Origin: an uncultured Planctomycetota bacterium
GTDB taxonomy: Bacteria; Planctomycetota; Phycisphaerae; UBA1845; UTPLA1
Direction: 5' to 3'
Length of the DNA stretch: 64,000 nt
NCBI GenBank assembly: GCA_900696465.1
Contig: CAADGE010000036.1
Coordinates: 1-64,000 of the forward strand
Shown here: positions 35,527-44,183 of the stretch, in pieces
Layout: each line of letters starts with the position of its first letter
How positions within the stretch are numbered: the stretch's first letter is position 1
Notes under the pieces: model-generated
What the model was told of the DNA's origin: nothing
Seen by the model: only the letters and a program-made list of their open reading frames with translations
Databases searched by the model: none
Program-made: the position numbers and the translations under genes

Positions 35527-38500
35527 TCATGGCGTGTCGGCGTGGTGGTCTGCCGATGCACGCGTATCGGGCTGCGAGGTGCGTCGTGCATCGGATCGAC
35601 CATTGTCACGGGTGGGCGGTGCTTCTGGGAAGATGGTCTGCAGTGCGCGGGCCAGACTCTTGAGCGGCTGCGGTTGGATGTCCGGCTTTGACAGGGTACC
35701 GCGAAGCCGGACTTCCATGAATTCACGCGAGGCCCCTTCGATCAGGTCCGTCAACAGAGGAAGCCGAAGGCGCATCGGGTTAATGGCAAGCAGGGTCACA
35801 TCCAGCTGCTTCGTGTGCAGGTCCATGGTCCCGCGTCCAACGAAGGAGATGGCCTTGCCTTGAAGGTCGATCTCGTTAAGTGTCAGCGTATCACGTGAGA
35901 GGAAGTATTTGATCCACCCATCGTGGAAGACGTTCTCATCCGCGGCGAGGTTCAGCACCTGGAAGATGGCCAGCGCCAGGGGCATCCGCCAGACCTGTGC
36001 ATGCTGGATGAACATCTCGCCGACGCCCTCACGGTAGCCATGGGGGCCGCTCCTTCCGTTGAGAAACATGTTTCCGCGGATCAGACCTTTCGCCGTGGAC
36101 TCCTCGCTGCCTCCCAGCGAAGCGATGAAATCCGCCAGTGCCACATCCCGGGCATAGATTGACGCCTGGTACAGTGAATAGCCATCGCGGATGCGAATCT
36201 CTGCCGATCCGATGGCCTCGCCGCCATAGGCGCGTGCTGCTGCATCCTGAACGCGGATGAGTTTGGTGCCGGCCTCTTTGGTGATGCGCGCCTGAGCGTC
36301 GGTGAGTTCCCATTCTGCGAGTCTGGCCTTGTCGAGTCGCACATTCGCCTGAACCCAGACACCGCCGTCACGCTCGACCATGACGCGGCCGGATAATTCG
36401 CCGTTCAGCCGGTCCGCGACGAAGCCGAGATTCATCGCCGCGTCCTGCATGCCGATTCGACAGGTCACGTCCCAGCGTCCTCGGCTGCCTTCCTCCAGCT
36501 CGAAGACCAGTGGATTCAGTTCGACCGAGAAGGTCCCGGTCGGAGCGACCGAAGTGATCATGTCCCGTAGCTTCGACGGCAGGGCGCGGGTGAGCGTGTC
36601 ATCAACGGTCAGCCCCTCGGCATGGACGACCAGCGAGCCGTGATGGCCGTGGTCATTGAGTTCAATCGTGCCGGAGAGTCGGAGGACGGCATCGCCGCTT
36701 CGGCCCTGCAAGGAGACGATCTCCACGCGTTCATCCGAGACGACAACATCCGCACGGACATCCGTGAGCGGCAGCGGAAAACCGCGAAAGCAGAAAGCGG
36801 CATCGCTCGTCTCGATGCGGGTTCGGTGTCGTCGACGTATTTGTTTATCGTGCACGACCTGGTGCAGCGCGGAACGTACACGAACGGTACCGGAGGGTTC
36901 GAGCAGCTTCCATACTTCGCGCAGTGGCGGGGGGAGCGAGTCAAACAGGGGATCATCGAGTGCCAGGTCATCGGCATCAAAGAAAAGTTCCGCCTCGTAG
37001 CCCGATGGCAGGCGACGGACATTACCGCGAGCCAGGATGCGCGATTCCTCGTGCCGGCCGGTGACGTCGATCACCGAGACATGATCCGGCGAGATGCGGA
37101 TTTCACCCTGCACATCGCTGAGCGGATAAGGAAAGTCCGTGTAGCGGATCGAAGCGTCACAAAGCCGGGCGGTCAGATCATAATCCACTCCTTCGCCGGT
37201 CGGCGGGACACGGATCGTGCCGGCCAGATCGAATCGGCCGCCGGGCTGGAACTGCTCGAAGGCCGCGCGTCCTTCAGGCGGCAGGGCGGATGCAAGCGAA
37301 TCATCGAGCCGCACCCCGCGTGCGCTCACCTGAATATCTGCAGCGGCCTGCTGCTCGAAGCCCAGTCGGGCGGTGCCTTCGAATTGTACCGTTCCGTCGC
37401 CATGTCGGCCGGTCAGTCCGTCGATCTGAATTTCGTCGCCGCTGATATGCAACCGGCCGGACACATCGTCCAGTGGATACGGAAAGTCAGTATAGAGCAG
37501 GTGCGCGCCGACGAGATCAGCCGTGACCCGCGTGGTCCACGGGGGTTCGGGTTCGACTTCCTCACTGACGGGCCGCGTCGTGCGTACGGCCAGATTGGCC
37601 CAGCCCTGCGGATTGAATCGTTCCCAGATGGCACGATAACGTTCGGGAAGCACCTCATAGAGCGCCGTGTCGAGTGCCACATCTATGGCATTTATATTCA
37701 CCCCGACTTCCGCCCACTCGTGCCCCTGGTCGATTTCAGCGTCGACGCAGATTCGGGCAGAGCCGCGCCGTCCGGTGAGACTGTCGACAAGGATGATCGG
37801 CGAGTCGAATCGGATGCAGCCGTAGAGCTCGTCGACGCGATAAGGAAAAGCGGCGCAGGTGCCGATGGCGCCCTGCGCAGCGAAGAATCCCGTCAGCTTG
37901 ACCGGCTGCAGCGGCCCCGGCGCCCGTTGAATCCGAAGAGACAGATCAAAGAGACCGTGCGGATCGTAGTCGGCGAAGATCGACTGAAGCAGCATCGGCA
38001 CGTCCGAGTCGCTAATCAGACGTTGCCGGAAGTCGCCTTCCGGCGCGCGAACGCCGGCTGCCTCAATGGTCAGGTCGACGCCCATCTGGTCTGGTGCCCG
38101 CTCTGAACCCTCGACGGTGCCGACGACGTGGCAGAGCGCATCGTTGAGTCGCCCTTTGATGTTCACTTCCAGCCGGCTGCCGCGCAGCTTGACTACACCA
38201 GCCACTCCATCGAGTGCGACGGCAGCGTCCTGCGAGGACCGTTCGGTGGATCCGTCCGGCGTCGTGGAAGGTTCCTCACCGCCGGTGCCCAGCATGGCCA
38301 ACGGGATTCGGCACCGTACGTTACGTAGCCGAATCTCCGTATCGCGATCCGGAGAATCCAGTCCCTCGTAGATCATCCGATCGAGCTTGAGTTCACCCTC
38401 CAGGTCGATGCTGGCGAAGAAGTCTTTGACTGCGCGAGGCAACTGCAGCCGCACGGTCCGCGCATCGACGTAGGGTGTATTGCTCAGGATGCGCTGACCG

Positions 38501-39222
38501 GGGTCAAAGGTCACCGTCGCGCGCTCAGCGGGATGACTGAAGCGGCGCACTTCAATGAGATAGCCGCTGTCCGACTGCGAAGAAGGCCGAACGTCGGCAT
38601 CAAGCTCTTCCACACGGCGATCCCGTCGACCATCCGCATACACACCCACCGATACCGCCTTGGCGTCGCGTACGGTGATGGCCGGTCGGGCAGGACCTTT
38701 CCGGGAGGTCTGGGAGCGCGGTCCGGAGAGCGTTTGCCAGTTTCGCTGTCCGGTGTCGAGGTTGTGGACCAGCGTGATGATCGGGCGCGTGGCGATGACC
38801 TGCTCGACGTGCAACGTGCCGAACAGCAGGAGCCAGGGATTGTGCACCAGCTTCAGAGACGCGGCGGAGAATATCTCCCGCGCGGTCGGTTCCTTCGCGA
38901 GAGGATCGAGTTGTTCATCGTAGTGCGTGGAGATGCGGACATTGTAAAGTGTGATACCGCCGAACAGATGAAACTCTGCCTGAAGGACCGAGACCTCGCC
39001 GGAGGTGGCGTCTGTGAGGAACTCAACGGCTCGGCTTCGGATGGCCTCGTCGCGCGTGAACCATGCATACCAGAGGAAGACGATGGTCAGCAGCGACAGA
39101 ACGGTCAGGCCCATTCGCTGCCGCGTCAGCGAGACGGGGTGACGCTCCAGGGCCCGGCGGTAGGCAAAACGCCTCCACCACATTCGTCTGCGGGCGCGTC
39201 GTGCCGGGGTCAGTGGTTGCAT
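35527..39222 (-). CDS. giant AsmA-like repeat protein
   Basis: A 1231-residue protein anchored by one N-terminal transmembrane helix (MGLTVLSLLTIVFLWYAWF, about 37-55), the rest facing the periplasm. The N-terminal region (GEVSVLQAEFHLFGGITLYN) and C-terminal region (GRGTMDLHTKQLDVTLLAIN, RLRGTLSKPDIQPQPL) match the AsmA/TamB/YhdP group, which form long grooves that ferry lipids between membranes. Four repeats of about 117 residues begin near residues 458, 576, 694 and 809, each with a FPYPLxDVxG opening, a TGRHG loop and an LDDxLxxxLPP ending. AGGGAG precedes the ATG. It overlaps the 3' end of the upstream glycosyltransferase gene by 13 bases. Confidence 0.85.
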   Translation of the reverse strand: MQPLTPARRARRRMWWRRFAYRRALERHPVSLTRQRMGLTVLSLLTIVFLWYAWFTRDEAIRSRAVEFLTDATSGEVSVLQAEFHLFGGITLYNVRISTHYDEQLDPLAKEPTAREIFSAASLKLVHNPWLLLFGTLHVEQVIATRPIITLVHNLDTGQRNWQTLSGPRSQTSRKGPARPAITVRDAKAVSVGVYADGRRDRRVEELDADVRPSSQSDSGYLIEVRRFSHPAERATVTFDPGQRILSNTPYVDARTVRLQLPRAVKDFFASIDLEGELKLDRMIYEGLDSPDRDTEIRLRNVRCRIPLAMLGTGGEEPSTTPDGSTERSSQDAAVALDGVAGVVKLRGSRLEVNIKGRLNDALCHVVGTVEGSERAPDQMGVDLTIEAAGVRAPEGDFRQRLISDSDVPMLLQSIFADYDPHGLFDLSLRIQRAPGPLQPVKLTGFFAAQGAIGTCAAFPYRVDELYGCIRFDSPIILVDSLTGRRGSARICVDAEIDQGHEWAEVGVNINAIDVALDTALYEVLPERYRAIWERFNPQGWANLAVRTTRPVSEEVEPEPPWTTRVTADLVGAHLLYTDFPYPLDDVSGRLHISGDEIQIDGLTGRHGDGTVQFEGTARLGFEQQAAADIQVSARGVRLDDSLASALPPEGRAAFEQFQPGGRFDLAGTIRVPPTGEGVDYDLTARLCDASIRYTDFPYPLSDVQGEIRISPDHVSVIDVTGRHEESRILARGNVRRLPSGYEAELFFDADDLALDDPLFDSLPPPLREVWKLLEPSGTVRVRSALHQVVHDKQIRRRHRTRIETSDAAFCFRGFPLPLTDVRADVVVSDERVEIVSLQGRSGDAVLRLSGTIELNDHGHHGSLVVHAEGLTVDDTLTRALPSKLRDMITSVAPTGTFSVELNPLVFELEEGSRGRWDVTCRIGMQDAAMNLGFVADRLNGELSGRVMVERDGGVWVQANVRLDKARLAEWELTDAQARITKEAGTKLIRVQDAAARAYGGEAIGSAEIRIRDGYSLYQASIYARDVALADFIASLGGSEESTAKGLIRGNMFLNGRSGPHGYREGVGEMFIQHAQVWRMPLALAIFQVLNLAADENVFHDGWIKYFLSRDTLTLNEIDLQGKAISFVGRGTMDLHTKQLDVTLLAINPMRLRLPLLTDLIEGASREFMEVRLRGTLSKPDIQPQPLKSLARALQTIFPEAPPTRDNGRSDARRTSQPDTRASADHHADTP

Positions 39223-40541
39223 TCGGCTCCCTGTCGCCTTGGAGGCCGGACCGTGTGAAGCCGGAAGACATGTGTAAGAGCGACGCCGGCCAGAAGAAAC
39301 ACGAGCGGCATCACTGGGACACGGTAGCGAACGGAACCGACGAAGACCATGTGAACCAGCGTAAAGTACGCCGCCGGTGTAAGCAACAGGAACAGCAGCC
39401 AGACGCGTCGTCGAAGCAGCCAGATTCCGCCCAGTGCGAGGAGATAGACGGGTACCACCGTCAGGATCGATACAACCTGATAGAGGCCGGTGGAGTGATC
39501 CGGCGCGCTGAGCATCGGTGACCAGGTCCGCGCCGCCTTGGTCACGGCCAACGTCGCGGCACGACCGGGGTTCTCACGGACCCACTTCCATGCGGCCTCG
39601 CGGTTGATCCGGTCGCGCTCGTATTCATTCGTATCTTCAGGGACGGGCGGATAGATGATGCGGTCCATTCCCGGTCCGCCATCTGCCCACGGGCCGAGGG
39701 CTTCGAGCAGAGCGGCGCCGCCGCCGGTGCGGACCGGTACGAAATGACCAAGCTGCTGCGCATTGCGCACGACATTGGGAGTCAGGACGAGCAGAAATCC
39801 TGCCAGGCATGCCGCAACGCCGCTGATACGACGATCGCGCGGGAGCAGGTGCCAGAGTATCGGTATCATGAAGAACAGGAGCAGGACGCTGGTGCTTCGG
39901 GTCATCGCGCCGACGCCGAATGCAATCCCGGCAAAGAGTGCATGGACGAGTGGCGAGATGGCGGCGGTTGAAAGTGGCGAGATCGGTTTGATCCGTGCGA
40001 CGGCGAAAAGGGCGATGAGCAGTGTGAGGATGTAGATCGACTCGGTCAGCACCAGGGCGTTGAAGTAGAGCAGGATGGGATCGATCGCCAGGATGGTTGC
40101 GGCGATCAGAGCCGCGTACTCACTCAGAAGTCGCCGGCCTAGTCCGGCGAGCAGTGCCACCGAAAGGACACTCGCGAGAACATTCGCCATGCGACCGAAG
40201 CGTAGGACAGCCGCATCCGTCGTGCATCCGAGCTTCACGCCAAGAGCGAGGATGGCGGGATAGACAGGGTCGGTACCGCACTTCACCATGCCCGAATCTA
40301 TTGGGCCGCGGCCCGCGGCGATATTCCGCGCGACGCGTACATAGCGGTGTGAATCGGGGAAGTCGAACTTCTGCGGTGCTCGCTCTGCATAGAACAGCAT
40401 TCCGATCCGGCAGATGACGGCCAGGATGATGATGCGAATCAGCCGCCAGCGATAGTTCGCAGGCGACATCGACGGTCTGCTGACGTCGGCCGCGAAGGCG
40501 GAAACAAGGTCCGCCCGCTTATCATTTCCGTTGGCGGTCAT
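39210..40541 (-). CDS. membrane glycosyltransferase, GT39/ArnT-like
   Basis: A 443-residue polytopic protein with about nine to ten transmembrane segments. PQKFDFPDSHRYVRVARNIA, with an early acidic loop after TM1, and ILAIDPILLYFNALVLTESIY resemble the dolichyl-phosphate-mannose or ArnT-type glycosyltransferases (GT-C fold), which take sugar from a polyprenyl carrier. It lacks the large soluble C-terminal domain of STT3. It overlaps the AsmA-like gene by 13 bases and starts 3 bases after the tilS stop, so tilS, this gene and the AsmA-like gene probably form one operon. Acceptor unknown. Confidence 0.78.
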   Translation of the reverse strand: MTANGNDKRADLVSAFAADVSRPSMSPANYRWRLIRIIILAVICRIGMLFYAERAPQKFDFPDSHRYVRVARNIAAGRGPIDSGMVKCGTDPVYPAILALGVKLGCTTDAAVLRFGRMANVLASVLSVALLAGLGRRLLSEYAALIAATILAIDPILLYFNALVLTESIYILTLLIALFAVARIKPISPLSTAAISPLVHALFAGIAFGVGAMTRSTSVLLLFFMIPILWHLLPRDRRISGVAACLAGFLLVLTPNVVRNAQQLGHFVPVRTGGGAALLEALGPWADGGPGMDRIIYPPVPEDTNEYERDRINREAAWKWVRENPGRAATLAVTKAARTWSPMLSAPDHSTGLYQVVSILTVVPVYLLALGGIWLLRRRVWLLFLLLTPAAYFTLVHMVFVGSVRYRVPVMPLVFLLAGVALTHVFRLHTVRPPRRQGAECNH

Positions 40542-40544
40542 CAG

Positions 40545-41642
40545 TTACTTTGGCTTATCTCCGCAAGGACTCGTTGTGCCGTGCTTCGTGACCGGGATTG
40601 CTTCGGTCGCTTTGGCCCGAATCGTTAATCGATCACCGCGCCGTTCAACCAGGATACCGCCGGGAAGCTCGATGTGGCGAAGTCGACCGTCACCATCAGC
40701 GAGTTCTGCAGCGGCCTCGATCCGTTCGAAGCCGATTTCGCCGAAGCGCGCATCGAGTGCTTCAAGAGCCAGCAGGACACACTCCGTGCGGATCGCAGGG
40801 GGCTGAACGGCGAGACCTCGTGCCCGAAGGACACATTGATCTGCGCTACTCGATTCGCAGATATCTCTCATGGCCGCCGCGGCCAGTTCACGGATCACTT
40901 CGTTTGCACGGCGGGCCTGTTCGGCAAGCTGCACGATGGCCTGCGATGCGGCAGGGTTCAGTTCTTTTTCCAGCATCGGCAAGACGACATGGCGGACGCG
41001 ATTGCGTGTCGCGACTGCATGATCCGCATTGGTGGCGTCCTCTCGATAGGCGATGCCGCGTCCCTGCAGATATGCGCGCAACTCGCAGCGGCGAAAGCCC
41101 AGCATCGGTCGAATCAGTCTTACCTGACTGCCGGCACGGATCGGCCGTTGCAGGGACATGCCGGAAAGTCCGCGAAGCCCTGTGCCGCGTGCGATGCGAT
41201 GGAGCACGGTTTCCGCTTGGTCATCTGCGCTGTGGCCAACCGCTACAACACTGGCGCCGACTTTCGCTGCAAGATCGGCAAAGAATTCATATCGCATTTC
41301 ACGCGCGGCGTCCTCGATGCCCCGGCCGGTTTCCTCCGAGAAGTTACCTACATCCGCGATACCGACTGTGCAGGGTAAACCGAGTTCGGACGACATCTCC
41401 TGCACAAATCGGGCGTCGTCGCCGGACTCGGCACGTAGTTGATGATCGAGATGAGCCACGTGAAGTGACCACCGGCAGTCGTGCAGTTCGCTGACTTTCA
41501 GGAGCCCGTGCAGCATGGCCACGGAATCCGCCCCGCCTGAAACCGCACAGACCAGCTTCGTTCCGCGGGGCACGAGATGCCGGGCTACCTCATGGACTCT
41601 GCGGTGAAAGGCTCGTTCATCCACGATTGCACCGACAGACAC
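40545..41642 (-). CDS. tilS: tRNA(Ile)-lysidine synthase
   Basis: Converts C34 of the CAU-anticodon tRNA-Ile to lysidine, using ATP and lysine. The PP-loop is VCAVSGGADSVAML, followed by LDHQLRAESGDDARFVQ, GHSADDQAETVLHRIARGTG and RPMLGFRRCELRAYLQGRGI, all typical of TilS. Length of about 365 fits the shorter TilS forms. The first GTG (41642) overlaps a TATAGT hexamer (41641-41646, minus strand); if that is the -10, the in-frame GTG at 41624 is a more likely start. Confidence 0.93.
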   Translation of the reverse strand: MSVGAIVDERAFHRRVHEVARHLVPRGTKLVCAVSGGADSVAMLHGLLKVSELHDCRWSLHVAHLDHQLRAESGDDARFVQEMSSELGLPCTVGIADVGNFSEETGRGIEDAAREMRYEFFADLAAKVGASVVAVGHSADDQAETVLHRIARGTGLRGLSGMSLQRPIRAGSQVRLIRPMLGFRRCELRAYLQGRGIAYREDATNADHAVATRNRVRHVVLPMLEKELNPAASQAIVQLAEQARRANEVIRELAAAAMRDICESSSADQCVLRARGLAVQPPAIRTECVLLALEALDARFGEIGFERIEAAAELADGDGRLRHIELPGGILVERRGDRLTIRAKATEAIPVTKHGTTSPCGDKPK

Positions 41643-41960
41643 TATAACGCATGGGTCCGTCGGTTACGCGGAAACAGCAATTCAGGCGTTCCTGTCCTGT
41701 TCAATGCAAATGGGGCAGGGAGAATCCCTCGTCGCACATTATGCCCGTTCGAGAGAGATCGAAGTCGTCTGAGAAAAGGCGGAAGCGGTTAACAGACAAC
41801 ATGTCAAGCAAGAAGGGAAGCTGGTTTTACAGTACGCACTGGGATGTAAAACTACAATAATCCCGCTCGACACAGCCGTTGATACGGCTGTGCGCCATCC
41901 AGTGCTGCTGGACCCCGTGCTTCCCCACTTGCTGACGAAGCTCAGGCTTCGATTGATCGC
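41643..41960. other. AT-rich intergenic stretch
   Basis: About 320 bases downstream of the small membrane-protein gene and upstream of tilS. The only clear structure is the perfect inverted repeat at 41871-41892. Short open frames in both directions lack ribosome-binding sites and family similarity. Confidence 0.4.
41871..41892. other. perfect 8-bp inverted repeat
   Basis: CACAGCCG and CGGCTGTG are separated by a six-base loop (TTGATA). Neither side has a T-tract directly after it, so an intrinsic terminator is not certain. It lies 69 bases after the stop of the small gene at 41961 on the minus strand and could end that transcript or bind a regulator. Confidence 0.5.
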
Positions 41961-42077
41961 CTAGATTGGCAGGAGATTAATGATCGGAATGCCGATCAGT
42001 GCCAACTCGGCAAGCCAAATAACAGCAGCGATGGGCCACAGAAAAGCAATCGCAAGCAAAGGCAGCCACTCCATCAT
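41961..42077 (-). CDS. 38-residue hydrophobic membrane protein
   Basis: Short open frame starting ATG ATG, then EWLPLLAIAFLWPIAAVIW and a second hydrophobic half ending in INLLPI before TAG. Only three acidic residues and no basic one are present; the rest is almost all hydrophobic, so it should insert in the membrane as one long or two short helices. Support for translation: GAGGT five bases upstream of the first ATG; a near-consensus promoter at 42144-42171; and a strong hairpin in the leader. It fills an otherwise gene-free, AT-rich region. No family recognised; it could be a small regulatory membrane peptide or a type I toxin-like peptide. Confidence 0.6.
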   Translation of the reverse strand: MMEWLPLLAIAFLWPIAAVIWLAELALIGIPIINLLPI

Positions 42078-42103
42078 ATTGCACCTCATATAAAATTGGT
42101 TTC

Positions 42104-42135
42104 AGGAGACCCGCCTCGGCGGGTTGGCGTCTCCT
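42104..42135 (-). promoter_or_regulatory. leader hairpin of the small membrane-protein gene
   Basis: The outer arms are seven perfect pairs (AGGAGAC at 42104-42110 with GTCTCCT at 42129-42135) and the inner arms CCCGC and GCGGG close a four-base loop. It lies between the predicted transcription start (about 42137) and the ribosome-binding site (42083-42087), so it is part of the 5' leader. No T-tract follows, so it is more likely a stabilising or regulatory element than a terminator. Confidence 0.55.
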
Positions 42136-42143
42136 CTGCGCGG

Positions 42144-42171
42144 ACTATAATTAACAATGTATCGTTGTCAA
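42144..42171 (-). promoter_or_regulatory. sigma70-like promoter of the small membrane-protein gene
   Basis: On the minus strand a perfect TTGACA (-35, 42166-42171) is followed after 16 bases by TATAGT (-10, 42144-42149). It is the best -35/-10 pair I found in the window. It points at the 38-residue gene, with a leader of about 60 bases. Confidence 0.65.
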
Positions 42172-42285
42172 CACAAATTAACATGATCGGCAGTGCAATC
42201 GTTCAGGCACCATGGGTGCATTGCATGTTAAGATAGGCAATATTTTTTGGTTCCATTCTTCTTACTTGCACCCTTCAAAATCAAT

Positions 42286-43368
42286 CTATGGCACGGAATT
42301 TGTCCCGGCCTCTGCCAATTCCTTGCGGCGCAACTGCCCGCACGCCGCGTCGATGTCGAGGCCGCGGCTGGTGCGGATGTGGGCATTGACCCCGTGGCGG
42401 CGCAGCGCTTCAACGAAGCCATGGGCCGCTTCGCTCGCGGGCCGTTCATAGGGCAGACCTTCGACGGGGTTGTAGCGTATCAGATTCACGTTGCAACGAA
42501 GCTGCCGGCAGAAGCTCGCCAGCTGAGAGGCATGTTGCGGCCGATCGTTTACATTGTGCAGCAGGATATATTCGAGTGTGATTTCTCGGCCGGTCTTCTC
42601 GAAATAATGACGACAGGCATCGACAAGCTGTTCGAGCCCGATGCGCTCGGCCCAGGGGATCAATTCCTGTCGGAGGGCGTCGCTCGGGGCATGCAGCGAC
42701 AGGGCCAGGTTGATTTGCAGGCCCTCGCCGGCCAAACGGTGGATCATTCGCGGCAGCCCGACGGTGCTGATGGTGATCTTGCGAGCCCCGATGTTCGGCC
42801 CCCATGGCGCGTTGATCATTCGCACGGCGCGGAGGACGGCGTCGTAGTTCGCCAGCGGCTCGCCCAGGCCCATGAAGACCACGTTCGACAGCTGGCCTCC
42901 GGCCAGCGTTGCTTCCGCACTGATTCGTAGAACCTGCTCGACGATTTCGCCGGTCGTCAGGTTGCGCACCAGCCCGCCAATCCCGCTGGCGCAGAAGCGG
43001 CACTGCGCCGGGCATCCGACCTGCGAGCTGATGCAGGCCGTCCGCCGGGTCTCCGTGGGGATCATCACGCACTCGCTGGTGGCCCCGTCGGGCCAGCGCA
43101 GCAGCAGCTTGACTGTGCCGTCGCTGGAGACGCCTCGGCGGATGATTTCAGACTTATAGATGCGAAAGGACTGTCCAAGCCGCTCGCGCAGGGGCTTGGA
43201 GAGATTGGTCATTTCTTCGAAGGAGGTCGCACCTCGTTCGTAGATCCATTGAAAGACCTGCTTGGCACGAAACGAGGGCTCCTCATGCTGGGTGAACCAG
43301 GCGCTCAGCGCGGGCGGATCCATTTCAAGAAGGTGAGGAGGGGTTGACTGGAGGGGCAGAGAGGACAT
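42286..43368 (-). CDS. rlmN: 23S rRNA (adenine-2503-C2)-methyltransferase
   Basis: Radical SAM methyltransferase acting on A2503 of 23S rRNA and A37 of some tRNAs. The cluster motif GCPAQCRFCASG (CxxxCxxC), VVFMGLGEPLANYDAV, ISTVGLPRMIHRLA, LALSLHAPSDALR, and VNLIRYNPVEG are diagnostic; the catalytic Cys lies in TSRGLDIDAACGQLRRK. The ATG at 43368, eight bases after the pyrH stop, is preferred over the longer frame. It takes the place that frr occupies in most rpsB-tsf-pyrH operons. Confidence 0.96.
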   Translation of the reverse strand: MSSLPLQSTPPHLLEMDPPALSAWFTQHEEPSFRAKQVFQWIYERGATSFEEMTNLSKPLRERLGQSFRIYKSEIIRRGVSSDGTVKLLLRWPDGATSECVMIPTETRRTACISSQVGCPAQCRFCASGIGGLVRNLTTGEIVEQVLRISAEATLAGGQLSNVVFMGLGEPLANYDAVLRAVRMINAPWGPNIGARKITISTVGLPRMIHRLAGEGLQINLALSLHAPSDALRQELIPWAERIGLEQLVDACRHYFEKTGREITLEYILLHNVNDRPQHASQLASFCRQLRCNVNLIRYNPVEGLPYERPASEAAHGFVEALRRHGVNAHIRTSRGLDIDAACGQLRRKELAEAGTNSVP

Positions 43369-43376
43369 CACGGACC

Positions 43377-44129
43377 TTATTCGCTGATCCGAGTTCCGAT
43401 CGGCTTGCCCTGCACGGCATTGCGCATGTTGCCGTGCTTCATCAGACTGAAAACAGTAATCGGCACGCCGTGTCGCTGGCACAAATCAACCGCGGACACG
43501 TCCATCACTCGGAGACGGTCGTCAATCACCTGATTGTAGCTCAGGCGGTGGAGAAACTTCGCCCGGGGGTCCTTCTTGGGGTCGGCGGTATAAACACCAT
43601 CAACGTTGGTGGCCTTGAAGAGCACGTCAGCATGGATTTCGACCGCGACCAGCGCGGCGGCGGTGTCGGTGGTGACGTAGGGGCGTCCGGTGCCGGCGGC
43701 GAGAATCACGACGCGGCCTTTTTCCAGATGGCGGATGCAGCGTCGCCGGATGAAGCTCTCACACGCGCTGTGGATGGCGATGGCGGACTGAACGCGGACC
43801 GGCTGGCCCAGTTCTTCGAGCATGTCCTGCAGGGCCAGGGCGTTGATGACCGTCGCCAGCATGCCCATGTAGTGGGCGGTGGCTTCCTGGATGCTCAGTT
43901 CCTGGGCGATCTTGGCGCCGCGCAGAAAATTGCCGCCGCCGACGACCACGGCGACCTGCACGCCGAGCTTTGAGACGCTGATGACCTCTTCCGCGATGCG
44001 ACGCAGCGATTTACCGTCGATGCCGAAATCGCCGGGCCGGCAGAAGCCCTCGCCGGAAATCTTCAGGACCACCCGCTGAATCTTGCGGGCGCTGGTCCGT
44101 CGGGAGGCCTTGGCTTTTTTCTTAGGCAT
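43377..44129 (-). CDS. pyrH: uridylate kinase
   Basis: Phosphorylates UMP to UDP, an entry step to pyrimidine nucleotides and cell-wall precursors. Amino-acid-kinase fold: VVLKISGEGFCRPGDFGID, VAVVVGGGNFLRGA, PYVTTDTAAALVAVEIHADV and KATNVDGVYTADPKKDP match bacterial UMP kinases. Length 250 is slightly long because of a basic N-terminal extension (MPKKKAKASRRTSARK). Third in the rpsB-tsf-pyrH-rlmN order, 54 bases after tsf. Confidence 0.96.
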   Translation of the reverse strand: MPKKKAKASRRTSARKIQRVVLKISGEGFCRPGDFGIDGKSLRRIAEEVISVSKLGVQVAVVVGGGNFLRGAKIAQELSIQEATAHYMGMLATVINALALQDMLEELGQPVRVQSAIAIHSACESFIRRRCIRHLEKGRVVILAAGTGRPYVTTDTAAALVAVEIHADVLFKATNVDGVYTADPKKDPRAKFLHRLSYNQVIDDRLRVMDVSAVDLCQRHGVPITVFSLMKHGNMRNAVQGKPIGTRISE

Positions 44130-44183
44130 ACTTGGATTCTGCGAGATGCAGGGGGCTTCCCTGCGAATCGTGAGCCGTCTTGA

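Noticed and set aside
36622-38106. A 494-codon open frame antisense to the AsmA-like gene
   Set aside because: The opposite strand has clear repeats, membrane anchor and ribosome-binding site; this frame has none of these.
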